Shown here: piece after piece, positions 48,675-63,042 of the stretch
How positions within the stretch are numbered: the stretch's first letter is position 1
Layout: each line of letters opens with the position of its first letter
NCBI RefSeq assembly: GCF_022201045.2
Contig: NC_068559.1
Location: 21,397,501-21,461,500 of the forward strand
DNA from: Citrus sinensis
Taxonomy: Eukaryota > Streptophyta > Magnoliopsida > Sapindales > Rutaceae
Length of the DNA: 64,000 nucleotides
Direction: 5' to 3'
Made by a program: the position numbers and the translations under genes
The notes under the pieces: generated by a model
What the model saw: only the letters and a program-made list of their open reading frames with translations
Told to the model about the DNA's origin: nothing
The model's database searches: none

Positions 48675-48682
48675 CTGGGACT

Positions 48683-49750
48683 AATATGAAAAGAGTCTGA
48701 ATAGTTTCAGCGAGGCGGATGTTACCGGAGCAGCAAGTCATCCATTGTAACATGTGTCAGCTCCTCGTCGATTGTCATGGGGAAATCATGTCCGCACGAT
48801 GAAGATTATGCACCGTAGCGAGACCCACAAATAACAGGTTGCGTCGTTTTTGTTTAAAAAAAACCGCGGTAAATTGGTAATATTCCACTACACGTGACAT
48901 TATTGAGCTGTGCTTTGCTGGACCAATGATTTTATTTTTTGTTTGACCCTCTCAAAGAACGAACTGCCCCTTATAGTTTATCAAAATTACAATACAAGCG
49001 GGAAGTTCCAAATCTGCTGGCTGCAGAAGAAAAGAATCATCAGCTGAAAATTAAAATCCATCTCACACGGGCCAAACACCGGTCCCCAAACATATCAAAT
49101 AACGTGTGTATGTATTTTTGTCGTGATTGGCGATGTGATTTTTCTGCTGATAATAAAAATAAATCGGGATTGGTTAAGCCATATAATGAGCAACACGTAT
49201 TACAATTCTGTGTCCTTTTAACAATTATTAATGTTTTCCAGCTTCCCGCCCATCGAGTATCGGCACCACAGGATTTGTGGAACCACAGACTTTTAGGATG
49301 TGGATTGTGTACAACTGTACATTCCTGACTCTTTGATGCCCTTTCTTGTGTTAAGAGAACGCGATTAGCTTTCCAAAAATGGGCCAAGCCTACTGTTTTT
49401 ATTACGACGTTAGGACCCAGATACTCTTCGGCCTTTACAGCAAATATCTTCCACAGTGCCATCTCCCACCGACAGCTCCTTTGCACCTTGATATTCATAC
49501 ATAACGAAAAAGACAGCACATCATCTACTAAAAAGCACTTCAAAAATTAGAAGACAAGGAAAAAGAAAAAAGAAAAATTGACAACCCTGCTTTAAATTTA
49601 CGTTCTTATTGGCTTGTGTCAAGAAAAATAATTACATTATTGCAGAAAAGATCAAAAATCAATTTGCAATATGCGTACATAAGGGACAGACACAACAGGC
49701 TTGACAAATGAATCAGACAGGATATTAAAGGTCATTTGCATTGCTTCATA
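48683..49750. other. Spacer and ORC3 3' UTR
   Basis: Nothing convincing. An open frame at 49040-49543 (minus) has no ATG at its start and no recognisable motif. The part from about 49550 to 49750 is the probable ORC3 3' UTR. Confidence 0.4.
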
Positions 49751-52700
49751 TCACAGACCAAAGGCCACTCTCTGTACAAAATCCGGTCGTCTTTTGGTAG
49801 GCATCCGAATCAGCCCCGTAATCTGGAGCTCTGTAACTGCCTTGCAAAACCGCGCTCTGTAGGAGACAAAGGTCAAGGATCTCCTAGAAAGTTCTTTATT
49901 TTCAGAAACAATCATTTATAGACACATGAGAATTTTGCCAAAATGCATCAAAGATTTAACAGTTGACAAATCTGCACACGTTATAAAATCAGTAGAGCTT
50001 ATGATGGTCAATCTTGCAGCTCCACATCATGAAAGATGCCGAAGCTGGAGCAGATCTTTATTATAATAACTGGATGAAAGATAATGAGCTAGGTTGTTAA
50101 TGAGATGATTTGCAGTCAAGAACAAGCAATATAAAATTAAAGGTTTAAAAAAAAAAAAAAAGAATGGCAAGCAGCAAACTTAAAAAGAATCACAATATGC
50201 AGGTATAGATGATACTTATATAGCATTTGAACATGTAAGAATAGCTGCCAGGCAGCAAATAGCTTTGCAGTATGATCTGTGTTTGCCAGAAAGCCAAAAG
50301 AATGGCAACTGGGTGAGTCTGGGAAAGATTGAAATTTGTATACTGGCAGCCGGAAAGAGGAGGATAACTCCAGACTTAGTTAATCAGAGATCCTATTTAT
50401 ATTTCCTGAGAAGTCGGAAGTATCTGCATATGATCCCTTCATAGCAATATCTATACCACTATGTTGTACGCCCATATGGACTCAACTTCAAAAATGAAAA
50501 GCAGAAAATATGAAGAATGATAAAGAAACCAAAGGATACTGAATTGAAGCTTCACATGGCTTATCAGGTTCATTCATATCTTTTCTTTTCTTTGGTAATG
50601 GGGACTGCTTTGATTTGTGTTTTCCTTTACTTCTTGAGCTACAAACTTTCGATTTGAATGACTGGTACCAGTCATGGAGGTTGATATGATCGCCATGTTC
50701 TTGAGCTAGGTTATACCTAAAAGTACAGATGATCAACAAACTGTCAACTTTCAAGAAACAGAAACTCTATAGGCATCTACAACTCTTGAAATAAATTCAT
50801 AATGGATCAAGGTAAGAATGAAATGACAAACTGTTCTCTGCACCTATAGGGCACACTAGTTTCCTTTTAAGATTATATAAATAGATGCATAAGGGAAAAC
50901 TATAAGCTTAGACATATTAGAAACATTCTGCTATCTCATAATCACACATTTCATCGAGGAGAAAGAAAGGCTCCACTCAAAAGCAGCAGAGAACTGAAAT
51001 AATAATTACAAATTTCATAAAAATAAAAAACATAAATCAGACCACAGCTACAGTATTCCTAGTACATTTCATGATTTCATCACACCACAATTCTATTAAT
51101 TCAAGAAGGATCAGGAAATACTTACAGAATTGATGTGTCATGCAATGATGGCAATAGGGAATGTCCACTCCTACTGCAGCAGCTACATCGGAGAATTTTG
51201 TAGGATTCCAGAAGATCAATTTGAATCCTTCTTCTAGGGTCTCCAATTAAAGCCTAAATAATTGAGAATATATGAATTACAAAGATAATTGGCAAGAATC
51301 AGAGACTTTAAATCTCAAGCTTCAAAAGGGCAATAAAATTACTTTCATGACGAAGAAGGGATAGGCAAAGCTTGGAAAGTTGGGACACAAAAAACGTTTT
51401 GTTATGCTAGATTGAAGCATTCCAAATGTTAATGAGCAGTTGGATGTACCTACATAGTAAAAGCAGGCTTTGTCTAATAACATTTTATCTAATACAATCA
51501 ACAGATGCACCAGAACCGGACACAGAAACAAGATTGATTTCCCCTAGTATAACAAAAATCGCTCCAATTCATTTATTGTTGTCATAACAGGGCCATTATT
51601 GTATCCTCTAGTTGTCTTAAAAGATGTATTAATGTATCAAAATTTTACAAAAGAAACGAACTGAAAAAAGAAATTTGGCATGACTGACATTAAATTCCAC
51701 TGGTAGCTGGAAAACTACATTTGGAAGTTTGAACAGATTATTTGGAATTGGGACCAAGAGCAAGGTTAAGTTACTAATTGTGTAGTCATTGCTTGGTTCA
51801 ACCCATCCAAGAAAGAAGTAAAAGGTTAAGAAGTCCAGAGACTGTCTATCAAATTTCTCTCAAGTTTTCAGCTTTCGATTAACACCAATCAGAATTGAGA
51901 ATATCCTTATTCAAAGAGCCAAATCTTCATTAAAAAGCAATCAGTTAGATCACTATCAATTTCGTGGCATAAGATAGTATGATCAAGATGACTAAACTGA
52001 TGATAGAAAATGACTAGCAGAAATCAATTTTCTTGCTAGAGAACAGTAGAGCTTGTTTAAGTAGATTCATGATGGTACTATTCTTGGGATGCTTACCAAT
52101 TGAAGTGTTTCAACATTCTTAAAGCAGACAATTTCATGCAAAGGTGAGCACTCAACCGGTTGCATATGATCCCTATTTAATAAATAAAGCATCTCATGTC
52201 AGAATAGTTATAGATAACAGTCAAGCATACTAAAGAAACAATAGCAGAAAAGAGGACCAAATTTGTTTACACAATGAATAGAGAAGCATAAAAATCTGGG
52301 ATAAAACACGTGGTCCTTATTCTCATATGAAGACAAGAATTAAAGCCACTGGGTATATAACGATAGAAGCATGAAAACGGAAGGCAAAGACAGCTAGAAT
52401 TAAGATGCACAGAATGAATTTCCATACCTAACCATGCACTCTATTAATGAAGCAGCTTTCTCATTGACCGCTCTGGATTCCTTTTCAATATTCAACTGAC
52501 TCCGTGATACAGGTCTCCTGTCACAAAGATAATCAGATAAAACCACAATCACCTATTTTTCCACCATATCGAACTAAAATAACCACAATCACCTATTTTT
52601 CCACCATATTGAACTAAAATTGGATGTTTAGGTTCTGATTTAATAAAAACACAATTTGGAAGATTTTAAAATCACAAGGTATGCATGAAATGTGAAAGTT

Positions 52701-55700
52701 TACAAAACCAGAAATCAGAAATATTATGTAGTGTTGGAAAACTAGATGAATTCTTCAAAGGAACTTTATTTGAAAAGTAGACATAACATGCAGAGTTAGG
52801 TATATTAGATTGACAATAGCATGATAAAAAGGTTCAAGAAATATCCAGAAACTTACTTGGAAGAGTCAGCCATATCTTGTCTTGAACTCCTGCCATTTTC
52901 TAATTTTATTACATACAGCAACTCCTTCAATTTTGCATGGATCTGTAGAGAGGAAAAAAACCCAAAAAAAAAAAAAAATTCAGTTATCAATACTTTCATA
53001 CATAATCAAGGTTTACAGTCATGTAAGGGTAACCAAGGTACCCTACATAATATCAAGCCAAAAGCCCACAAGCAAGCATAGACCAGATAACAGAAGGCTA
53101 AAAAGGCAAAGGTGCTGTTTAGGTTTTATGAAATTCAACATTTAGATTACTTAAATGTGACAAGTGTTATTGTTCAGTCCTTATGCAACCAGTGAAGTCC
53201 AAAAAAATAAGTCTTAGTGCTGATTGTAGTAAACAAGAATCCACCAAATAGCTAAAATGCTAAATGGGCTCATTTGAGCTTAAATTTGTTTGAAACATCA
53301 TAAACAACAAATAATTACAGCAAGATCAACGGTCTATCAGTTTTTTATTTTTCTGTGGGTTATTATGGTAAAAAGAACAAAAAACACACACCCAAAGAAA
53401 AAAGGTGGGCAAACAAAAGCCTCTGAATATTATCTATTGCACAAGTATATTTTCCAGACAAGGAAGCAAAAATTTGAAGTGTATACTAAATCATGTTTCT
53501 CAACAGTTTTCAATAAGTAAAAATAAAGAATAAGGAATACAGCAGGAAATGATACAGAATGTGAAATGAGAAGTTATAGCGATATAATCATAATAAACAA
53601 GGATCAATAGTCTTTCCCAATACTTAAATTGTATACCTCATTGATATCCACAGTAAGCTCCTCCCATCTTTTAAGCAACTTATACAGCTGTGCTATTGGA
53701 AGATCCCTGATCAAAATTCAAAATTCAGTAGAATAGTGACATGAAATAAAATCATTGACCGAATTATTTATTACAAAAAAGGTGCTTAGAAGTAAGAATA
53801 CAAGAGTAAGACCTAATAGTTTCTCAGCTTGAAAATTCGCACAGGAAAAGGCAATCATGAAATAGATGTCACAAAGTACAACATTATTAATTCCAAAGTT
53901 AACTTCTGGAAATAAACTTTGAGCATGCAAATTCTTTAATTAAAAAGCGTACATAGAACCCTCAAAGGAGGATTGTTGATTATTATATGTTTAAATATTG
54001 TCTCAGGTCTGCTGCTTCTTCAGCATTCCTATAAGGACATAAATAACATAAAGAGCGGATTATACATTGCCTCCTTGTGGTTAAGTCATTTTTTAATTTG
54101 TAAAGCAACAATTTGCTCCTTGAGATATGATCCCTTATATTTCCATAGAAATTGACAGTTTTTTTAAAATGCAATAAATTTCATACTAGAAAGAGATACC
54201 ATTTTTGTCCTCAGAAACAAAATAATTAACTCAATTGTAGGAAATGCACATAGGAAAAGGATAAGAAGACCAGTCAGGATTGTAAAAATTGTGCTACTTA
54301 CCTCACCTTCTGGACTGCCTGACAGATCAAACGACCCTTTCTCATTATAGGATGTTGTTGAACTGGAAAATTATTTGAAGGAGATACACCATGACCTTTG
54401 TCTACTTTTGTGCATGTACCCGAAGTCCTAGAGCTGTACAAAGCAGGATTAAGTGCCTCACATAATAAGTCCAATAGTTGAATTCTATGACCCTTTCCTG
54501 CTTCATAGAGGCACTGCACAAGATTAGATGAGCATAACAGAAAGATTTAGTTTCATTATATGACTATCAACCTTTCTGAAATTACACCATTCAGCCATCA
54601 AAGGAGCTTTAACTTAAAGGTAGAAGCAACAACCGCCGTTATAAATTTCAAAATTACAGCATAAATATATCAATTTTCTAGTGTGTGTGTGTTGGGGGGG
54701 GGGAACCCTAGTTATTATATTGGGGTGCAAGATAGAGAGAATTAGGAAACTCCACAAAACTGATGGTGGTAGCAGTTGGGGGGAGGGATGGCGTACTCAG
54801 AAGTGTATGCAAAGGGAATTAGAAAAGCCAGGCAATAAAGGCAAACAAATCATGGTAAAAAGACCGAACCTACAAATTTTACTTACTGAAACAGTTCTGG
54901 CATAGACAACCAATTCATCAGAGGAAGAATCAATATAAAGGACTTGAACGAACAGAGAAAGAAATACAAGATAGAACATGAAAGCCCTGATGATTGGCAT
55001 GTAAAGTAAATTAAAAGATTGAAGCCTCACCAAAACCACAGTTCTCCACCGAGTCTGTGATCTCTTCAGTTCTGATAAACAATGAGCAAAGCTTTCAACA
55101 TTCTCTTCCCCCATTTTATTCCTAGTCAACACATTTCATCACCTAAGTCAGCAAACATATTTCCTGCCAGCATGTTTGTGTACAATGGAGTACAGTTATG
55201 GTGAAATTTTCAGGTATTTGAAGTACCTTCCATAAGATGGTAAGTCAAAAGCATGTTTGAACATTGCTTGTAGCAACAATCCATCTTGTAACCCCTGCAA
55301 CGACAAAACATAAATCAGAAAGAATAAAAGAATATAATAGTGAGCCAATCTGATAGATATAAAGGATGCAACTGCATGCAACTCCTAGCAAGGAAATTGA
55401 AAACAACCGATAAAAATATGGATAACCAAAGCTGGAATTAACAAAAACAAAGTTTATTTGCTGGTTGTGAACCTTATGAAATGATAATATGCAATGTAAA
55501 GCATATTTCATGCTAAAAGGAGAAAAAATGGCCAACGCAAAAGTAATTGCTACTTGATAGTCTTGCAACTTTGATCACACACTACAAATCCGAAAATCTT
55601 AAACTTATGATATGATAAGAATAGTATTTTTATTTAAGGTCCAACTCTTCCTCCCACCAGCAAAGAGGCTTAACTTGCTTTTTTATAATTTAACTACCAG

Positions 55701-58700
55701 AATTGGGTATTCCGACAAAAGACCTTTGGTAAACTTTGACTTTGAAACCATGTTGATTCACCATTAAACACAAAGCTTAGGCTTATATGCAAGAGCCCAA
55801 TAATAGGATTTAAGCCCTAAAAATTTTGAACTTTACGCCAATGATTCCTTTTCCTTCTTTTTTCTGAAAGGATCAATGCTTCCCGATATTATAGATAATT
55901 AGAGGCAAATGAACTGATCTTCAAACTCAGGTTCTTAAGATAATCAACAAGAAAACATTGGTCTGTCATTCAGCCCTTACAAAGTACAAATCACGAGAAA
56001 TAGACGTTTTCAATTTTTAGTGCATCAACAATCAAGCAAAGTAATTAAAAACAAATGTCACTGTAACAATAATGTATCATATTATATATGTCGTGCGTAC
56101 ACTGGAAAATGCCTAAAAGCAAATGAAGAGTATAACTGATTCATTGCTGACCTCTATGTTAAACCAAAAAAAAAATGACTAATAGGTTTTTGGAAAGGTA
56201 ATCTCCAAACTATTAACACAGAATAAGGAAATCCAACCTGTCTATCCTCTTCAAGGAAAAACCCCTTCAGTATAATGCTTAAAGGTTCCATGGAGAAATG
56301 TTGAGAACAAGCTATCTGCAAATTACATTTCTGAATTTAACACAAGTACAGATATAATCATGTTCATCTGAAAAAAGCCACAACATTATAACAAGCTGAA
56401 AGTAGTTATAAAAATTCAAGGTGAGTTTAAATCACTAACCTTCAGAGCTCTGATAAAAGAGGTTATAGTTCCATCCTGTCTCACGAAGTAGTTTCTCATA
56501 AAAACTGCCACTTTGTGGCTAATACTAAACCCAGAACATTGCCTCACAAGAACAGCCTCAATAATGGCATCCATTCTCTCGCTTGGGGTTCCTAAAGTGA
56601 ACATACAAGGGCACAGGCACTGAAGCACATTTGAAAGCAGTATGTTTCTTGGAGCATCAAGTGTTGTTGTAACTCCCATTATTAAGATAACTGGAATCTT
56701 CAGTACCCATTCACTGATAGAAATGAAAAAAGCTACTTACAAGATAAAACTTCATAAACTTCTAAAGCACATAACAAAAAAATTTACTGAGCTTGCTGAT
56801 TATTCATTTTCTTAAATTGCAAAACTAATATGCAGGCAAACATTTCTCTTTGACTGGTTTGGAAAGCCAGTAGCATTAGGAGATAACTGCCTGGTAACCC
56901 GAAGTGTAAAGATAAAACAATTTTTTAAAATATTTGTTTGATTCTGAACGTAATGGGAAATGAAACAGAATACAAATCAGGAGTGGATTTGTCAGTGCTG
57001 ATAATAGGACAGATCTTGCAGCCTCGTAAGTCTCAGAAATGGGTCAGTAAAACGTTAAGAAGTAGAAATGCTTCATAAGATATCAACTCATTCAAGCTCT
57101 TTAGTTTGTTGCATAGGTAGCATACATACAGGTTAAGAGCACAGAAATCTTAATAATAAGCAATAAATATATAAATGAAACAAATGGATGCGAGAGATTA
57201 CAATGTAGAAATACCTGAACATAAGTATGAAATCAGACAATACAGAACCACAACATCGCTCAATATCATCAACAATTACAACAACTGGGTTATTGTAATT
57301 TCCTTGTTCTCTGTACCAAGATGCTAAGATGGATATATCAGCAGCCTGCTCAAAAGCAGCAAACGGAACAAGTAGGAATTACTAAGTTCTTGGAGAAGGA
57401 ACCAAGTTCAATTTTCAAAGGCGTATTCAGGTTTCAAAACTCACATCCAAAGGAGCCACCAAGAATTGTCTCAACAAACTTCTTAGACAACCACCAATCC
57501 CACTCTTGGCCATAAAATCTAGCGAAGAAAGGTTAGCCACATGGCATCCTTGAGATTTTAAATGTCGACCAAGCTCTTCAAACGTCAAAAGATCATCGAC
57601 AAACTCCATATTTTCTGCCAAATCATTACTTGATCAAGAATAAATTTTGGAGAAAAAGCTATTTATTTAATCTTATGAAAGAAGCTGTATGAGGACAGCC
57701 CGAAAAGAAGAAAAAAATACAAAATGAGAGAAAGAGAAGATAACATAGTATACAAAATCCAACCAAGGATGGATCGCTAAAAGCTCAGATACTTTGTTAT
57801 CTTTAGTATGGAGGGGACTAGGGTTGGTCTGTGAGATAACATTGCCTGGATAAGTTGGAATAAAATGTTCTACCTATTATATGACAAAACAGTTATATTA
57901 GGTTTCATAAAAAATTATACCTTTACAGCTGAAATGAGGCCATACTAGCACTTGTCAGAAAATTATAGATTAATGTCAATCAAAAAGTTTGTGGTATAGA
58001 AAGGAATATAATCAGCACATAACCATAAAAAATGATGATCCGGTAGTTATTGAGTTTAGATTTTTCTTATTCAGACAGATTGGCTCTATCAACAGAATAT
58101 TCAATTGAAGGAGCACTTACTGGTTAGAACAAGCCCAGTGAATAGTTGTTTAGATGAAGCATCTGTTACAATGGGAAAAGCTTGAGTTGCTTCACGAAAC
58201 GTAAGCATCCCAAATGATCTAATTGTACTAAATGAATCACGAACCCATTGATGAATTTCATTGAAGACATTAGCATTGATATCCCTCAAAACATCCTGCA
58301 GTCAGGGATAGAAAATCTAAATTCTTTTGCACTTCTGACTCCATTTTGGTTATAGGAAATATGGACGTCAAATTAAACTAGATTTGGCCAAAGGAAACAA
58401 ACTTTGATAGTTGACTCGATCTTCGACCACACAACCTCAAAAGCGTCCATACGCAGGTTCCCATATCCCTCGTCACCGCCCTCTTTAGCAATCTCAACAT
58501 CTGGCTTCTCAACATTTTTAAGTTTTGATGGAGAAAAGTCAATCTTTTTCCTGGTTTTCACCGTTCCTGTTGAGGTTCTCTCAGGCTTCCGAGAAGAAGC
58601 TTCGTGAAGAACAAAGAATGGCTGTAAAAGAGAAAAACAAAGACATCTAAACCTTTCATTTCATGACTATCAATTAATACAAAATGAGATTATAATGTTG

Positions 58701-58975
58701 AACTATTAAGCAGGCAACCCATGGGACCTGACCCCCATACACCATATTTTTAACTATGTTAAAAAATGCATAATAAGCATGAAAAATACAAAATAAAATT
58801 TGATAAGAAAATTTCTTTATTTTCCAGCAAATTTTGTCGGGAAACAAACATGGTATAAAGTGCGCAAAAGCTACGTAGTAGAAGACAGAAGAGTTAAAAC
58901 CTGCAGGTGATTCTCCGTGGTTTCCGAACTTGAAGGAGGCGAAGAATCGGCAGCTGCTGCAGATGGCGCCATCAT
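49751..58975 (-). CDS. ORC3: Origin recognition complex subunit 3 (ORC3)
   Basis: Seventeen exons, 5' to 3': 58901-58975, 58403-58621, 58121-58295, 57445-57614, 57215-57345, 56440-56713, 56238-56315, 55227-55294, 55031-55121, 54302-54513, 53637-53706, 52857-52942, 52428-52517, 52097-52172, 51126-51253, 50540-50716, 49751-49856. They encode 741 residues, near the plant ORC3 length. The N-terminal half is the ORC3 AAA-like domain with a Walker-B-like VVVIVDDIERC at about 234-244 and no Walker A, as expected of ORC3. Then come helical segments with DLPIAQLYKLLKRWEEL. The C-terminus is the winged-helix end (AVTELQITGLIRMPTKRRPD, then FVQRVAFGL). ORC3 is a core subunit of the nuclear complex that marks replication origins and loads MCM. 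Two adjacent ATGs open the frame and the first was used. A basic KGKHKSKQSPLPKKRKD linker may be a nuclear localisation signal. Confidence 0.93.
52541..52620 (+). repeat. 40-bp tandem duplication in ORC3 intron 12
   Basis: The unit beginning AACCACAATCACCTATTTTT occurs twice (52541-52580, 52581-52620) with a single C/T difference. It starts 24 bp inside the intron from the exon 13 acceptor side and affects no coding sequence. Confidence 0.9.
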
Positions 58976-61399
58976 TGAGAAATAGGGAATTAATCAATTT
59001 TATTTTGATTTAGGGTTGAGGCTGCTTCTTTTTTCACTCATCGTTCTGTGTCTCTCTTAATTTTGGCGGGAAAATGCTGGCCGCGGTCCCCGTGGATGTA
59101 AATTATTGGAGATTCGTCGTCGTGCGAACCTGGCGAGCCGGCCAGACCGAGCCGGACCGAATTGATATTCATTTCTGGCCGTTGGCCCAACTCTGTTTGG
59201 GCTTTTAGTCCATTTTCCTTAGCTTCATTCTTTAGTCTTTTGTCGTGAATGAAGCCCACAATTTACTTTATTACTGAAATCGAAGTATTAACTGAAAATT
59301 TTATGTGGAAAGGTCTCGTTGGTGGATTCGATCATTATAATTCTCTCATTATCTGACTTACTCTTAAAGTCTTAAATAAGATTCATTATATAATTGATAG
59401 TTAATAAATTAAAATATAAAAAGTAATTAAATTTTAATCATTCACTAATAGTAAATGACATGTATTACAAAATTTTTAAAAACTCATGAAAAATTAGATT
59501 AAGAGAGGATCTTACTCTCTCACTGGGACCATCCAATAAATACATATCATATGGGTTCATATTATTTTTTCTTTTATGATCGTTCAATTTTAAAATAATC
59601 ATATTTATATAAAAATGTTACTGGATGGGCACACGAATGATGTGGTGTGTCAGTGTTGTGTAAGGTTTATTACTGGTTGAATAATAGGGATTTGTGTCTT
59701 TTTGTTTTTTTTTTTAAATTTACCCTAACGGACAATCCGATCTATTCTCTACCATGTGAGCAAGGATTGAATCACATACCTTTTTTTTTTTTTTAAAAAA
59801 AAAAAGAAGTTATCATCTCAATTATATGGCACCCCAAGTTTATGTTAGGCAAACATCATTTTCAAATAGATAAATTTAATGATTTTTAAGGATCCTGTTA
59901 TGGTGGCGCTTTAACATCATGCCTATATTATGTCCCTTTCATATCATCTATTATTAACCATTAGGTTTAATGTAAAAGTAGTTCAATGACTTCGAAAGAT
60001 TTACTGGGCTATTAACTTGATTATCTGTACTATTTGCATCCAAATAAAAAAAAATGAAAAAAGTTAGAATATTTTAACACGAAAGTCTAAATTATTTTAA
60101 ATTTTTACACTTAATTGCATCGACTTAGTTTGACTATTTAAATAACTTATTTTAAATTAGCATTAATATATACTACTAATTAATTGCACATCAAAATAGA
60201 ATGATATTTGCTGCTACTCCACTCTTGATATTTTGAAAAATCATTAGTCAATCCTCTTCCATTAGATTTCTATTAATTTAACCATTGACCCACTTTCACC
60301 ATATAAAAATATAATTGCGCTCTTAATTTGCATGTTTAAATGATTGAAAACCCATTTTAGTTAAAAAGTGCCTAATTAATCTATAATAAATAATTTAAAT
60401 ATGTAATAAACTTATATTAAGTTACCAAGAATATTAATTCATTTTTTAAACAACATAAAATTTATTTTATATGCAATAAATAATTTTAAATATGTAATGA
60501 AAAATTAATTTACCAATAACATTAATATATGACTAAATAATAATGCCAAAAATTTAATAATAATCAAATATGGTATATAATCCAGCTGTCAATTATAGAA
60601 ACATATACGACTTAGATATTAGAATTCTAAAGCCTCTAATATTTCAGCCAAAAAAAAAAGGGGGGGGACTGCAGTGTAATTAGTCAAAAACCATAGCTTT
60701 GTCCAATTTTTAATAACAATTAGTAATATTTAAATATATTAAAGTAAGTCATTTTTGTTATTTGGACATGGATAGTAATATAACAATTACATCCTAACTT
60801 GGTAAAGTAAGTCATTTTTATTATTTGGAAATGGATAGTTAAATTATGTAAAATTTTCAAAATAAAATAAAATTCTTTCCCAATGTGTTAGATAGCGACA
60901 TTAACATGTTTGGTGGATAGTCAATTCCATGTTTCTTTAAATCAATTTTAATTTCTTTAAACTTGAGTTGGGTTCGAAATTGTTGTCATTTTCTGTACGA
61001 AAATTAATTCCTTTATTTGTGTATTGAAATTGTTCATATGAAACTGTTCTCATACTGCTTTTAGTAAGTTAAATCTCTAAAACAATTGCACCAAAATTTA
61101 TTATACCAAACTCATGAACACAACTCACAACTACACATAAAATATAATAAATAATAATCAATAAACAAAAAAGACCATACACAATTACACCGATCCGGTA
61201 GTGAATACAAAAGTTGTCACATTCGTTGGCACAAGTTGCAGTCCCGAAGCTCTTACTATAGTTTTGGCATATTTTGAACCACTTGCCGTGTCACAAGTTG
61301 CACCAAATTATGCTTACATTTGGAATAAATGCTTTTCTTTTCTTTATTAAAAAAAAAGCGTAAAAGTACGATTTAGAAGATAAATATTCACCAAATTTA
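58976..61399. other. ORC3 promoter and AT-rich intergenic DNA
   Basis: 58976-59260 is the ORC3 upstream region and is relatively GC-rich. Beyond it is AT-rich spacer with T-run/A-run pairs near 59780-59808 and the short duplication at 60740-60839. No gene seen. Confidence 0.4.
60740..60839 (+). repeat. Short direct duplication, 37-bp units
   Basis: TAAAGTAAGTCATTTTTGTT and the 17 bases after it recur once at 60803-60839 with two base differences, spaced 26 bp apart. Confidence 0.8.
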
Positions 61400-61576
61400 G
61401 GATATATGGTGTGTTTGAAAGTAAAGTGCTGTAACTTTTAAACTGCAGTTATTGTGAAATAAAAGTTAGGAAAAAAAAATTTACTAAGTTGTCAAATCCC
61501 AACTATAAGTGTTACCAAACACCTTAGTAGCTGAGTTTTGGCAGCCCAACTACCTCACCACACTCCCAAACAGGCT
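61400..61576. mobile_element. Possible Tourist-like MITE relic
   Basis: The left end GTGTGTTTGAAAGTAAAGTG and the reverse-complemented right end GCCTGTTTGGGAGTGTGGTG look like diverged TIRs. No target duplication was found, so this is tentative. Confidence 0.3.
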
Positions 61577-63042
61577 AATAATTAACAAATTATGCATTTA
61601 AGTTAATAATATACAAACAAAAGCTACATAAATACATAGTTTGTTAACCAAGTAACTCCAAAAGAAAGTAAATAGTCTATAAACTTTGGATTCTTTCACC
61701 TAAATAGATGATTTTAAGTGAATAAAATGTGCTTCATTATTGTTTATTCACATATCCATTTTTATTTTCAGGTTTTTATTAATGTAATATAAACTGAAAC
61801 AAACAATCGTATATAAAATCAGCGACAAATTATTTTTTAGTTGATTTTTGGAAAATGAGCACCTCTTTATCTCATTTTTTAGAATTGAGATTACAGATTT
61901 AAGTATTTTCATATACGTATGAGAACATATATATATTTTTTTCTTAAGTTACTTAGTATTAGATTTTTCAGACCTCAACTTTAATAGATTATGGTAAGTT
62001 CTGACAGACATTAGGGTGGACTTAGGTCTGGATGACTTCTTTTGATGTATTTAATTTGTGTTATACTATGTATTGTAATATTAAAAAAATAAATAAATGC
62101 CAAAACTGGGGAGGGTATGCGCACTCAAAAGAGATAGGTGAAGGGTGCTAAATTCGAGAAGCATGGTTTTGTTTGTGTCTTGTGGTCCATACAGCTATAA
62201 ATGACCATTAGGCCCAATAGTCCCACACAATACAATGATCAATTACAAAACCCCAAAATGTGGCAAAAGCTTTGGGCCCCACTCAGTCTCTCTTTTGGCG
62301 TTTGCTTTGAATGTGGTCCCCACATCGAATGTCGCCTGCTTTCCGGCAAGCGACCGGTTGCTTTCCCCGTGGATTACCGGCTATAGAAGGTTATTGAGCC
62401 CAACGGGCCCAGCCTCAGTCCAGCCCATCATGAGTGGTTGCTGTCAGGTAAATGGGTGGCAGTAGGTGGGTGAGGGGACAAATCAACTATGTCTCTTTTA
62501 AGGGCTTTGCTAAAATCACCAAGAGTGTACCAGATTGAAGTTCCCTCAATTATTGGGAATTGACACGTTTTCCGCATAATCCTTTTGGGACAACTGTAAC
62601 AGACCACGCACGAGTCACGAGTCACCGACCCGATACGAATTTTGCCCCCATTCATTTCATATTAGATTTGTAAATTTGTAATTAATGGCCGTTTGGAATT
62701 GCTTTCAAATCTCTTAAAAGTAATTCTTAAAAATTAAAAGTTAATTTTAATAGTTAATGAGTTTTTTAAAAATTATTTTCAGTAAAATTACTCTATCCTA
62801 TAATAAATTTTAGATAATAGAAAAAGAGTAGTATTTCATAATCTAATTATGAGATCAGTTTTACAATTTTATGTATATCCTCACAAATACTATAAAAATC
62901 CAACAGTATTTATTTAATTATAAAATAAAATCATTAAATTTAAAAAGATTATTATTGTCACCCATCATGGTGAGATACTAAATTAAAATAAGTTTAATAA
63001 GATGAAAATATTTTTCAACTATCAAATAAATTTTATTCAATA
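61577..63042. other. Intergenic DNA with a GC-richer island
   Basis: 62230-62640 is clearly GC-richer than its surroundings and may be a promoter or decayed sequence. Short ORFs there show no known motif. 62690-63040 is AT-rich and begins like a MITE end (GGCCGTTTGGAATTGC). No gene seen. Confidence 0.35.

Noticed and set aside
49040..49543. 167-codon minus-strand open frame between the hAT element and ORC3
   Set aside because: It starts at TTG rather than ATG, has no recognisable domain, and the composition looks random.
54681..54905. 74-codon plus-strand ORF with a G-run
   Set aside because: Lies in ORC3 intron 9, starts in a GT repeat and has no conserved feature.
59038..59259. 73-codon minus ORF just upstream of ORC3
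   Set aside because: No similarity to ORC3 N-termini, not in a position to be spliced in, and the ORC3 start at 58975 already matches the expected length.
62201..62655. Several short ORFs on both strands in a GC-richer island
   Set aside because: Overlapping frames with no motif and no splice continuity; higher GC alone makes stops rarer.
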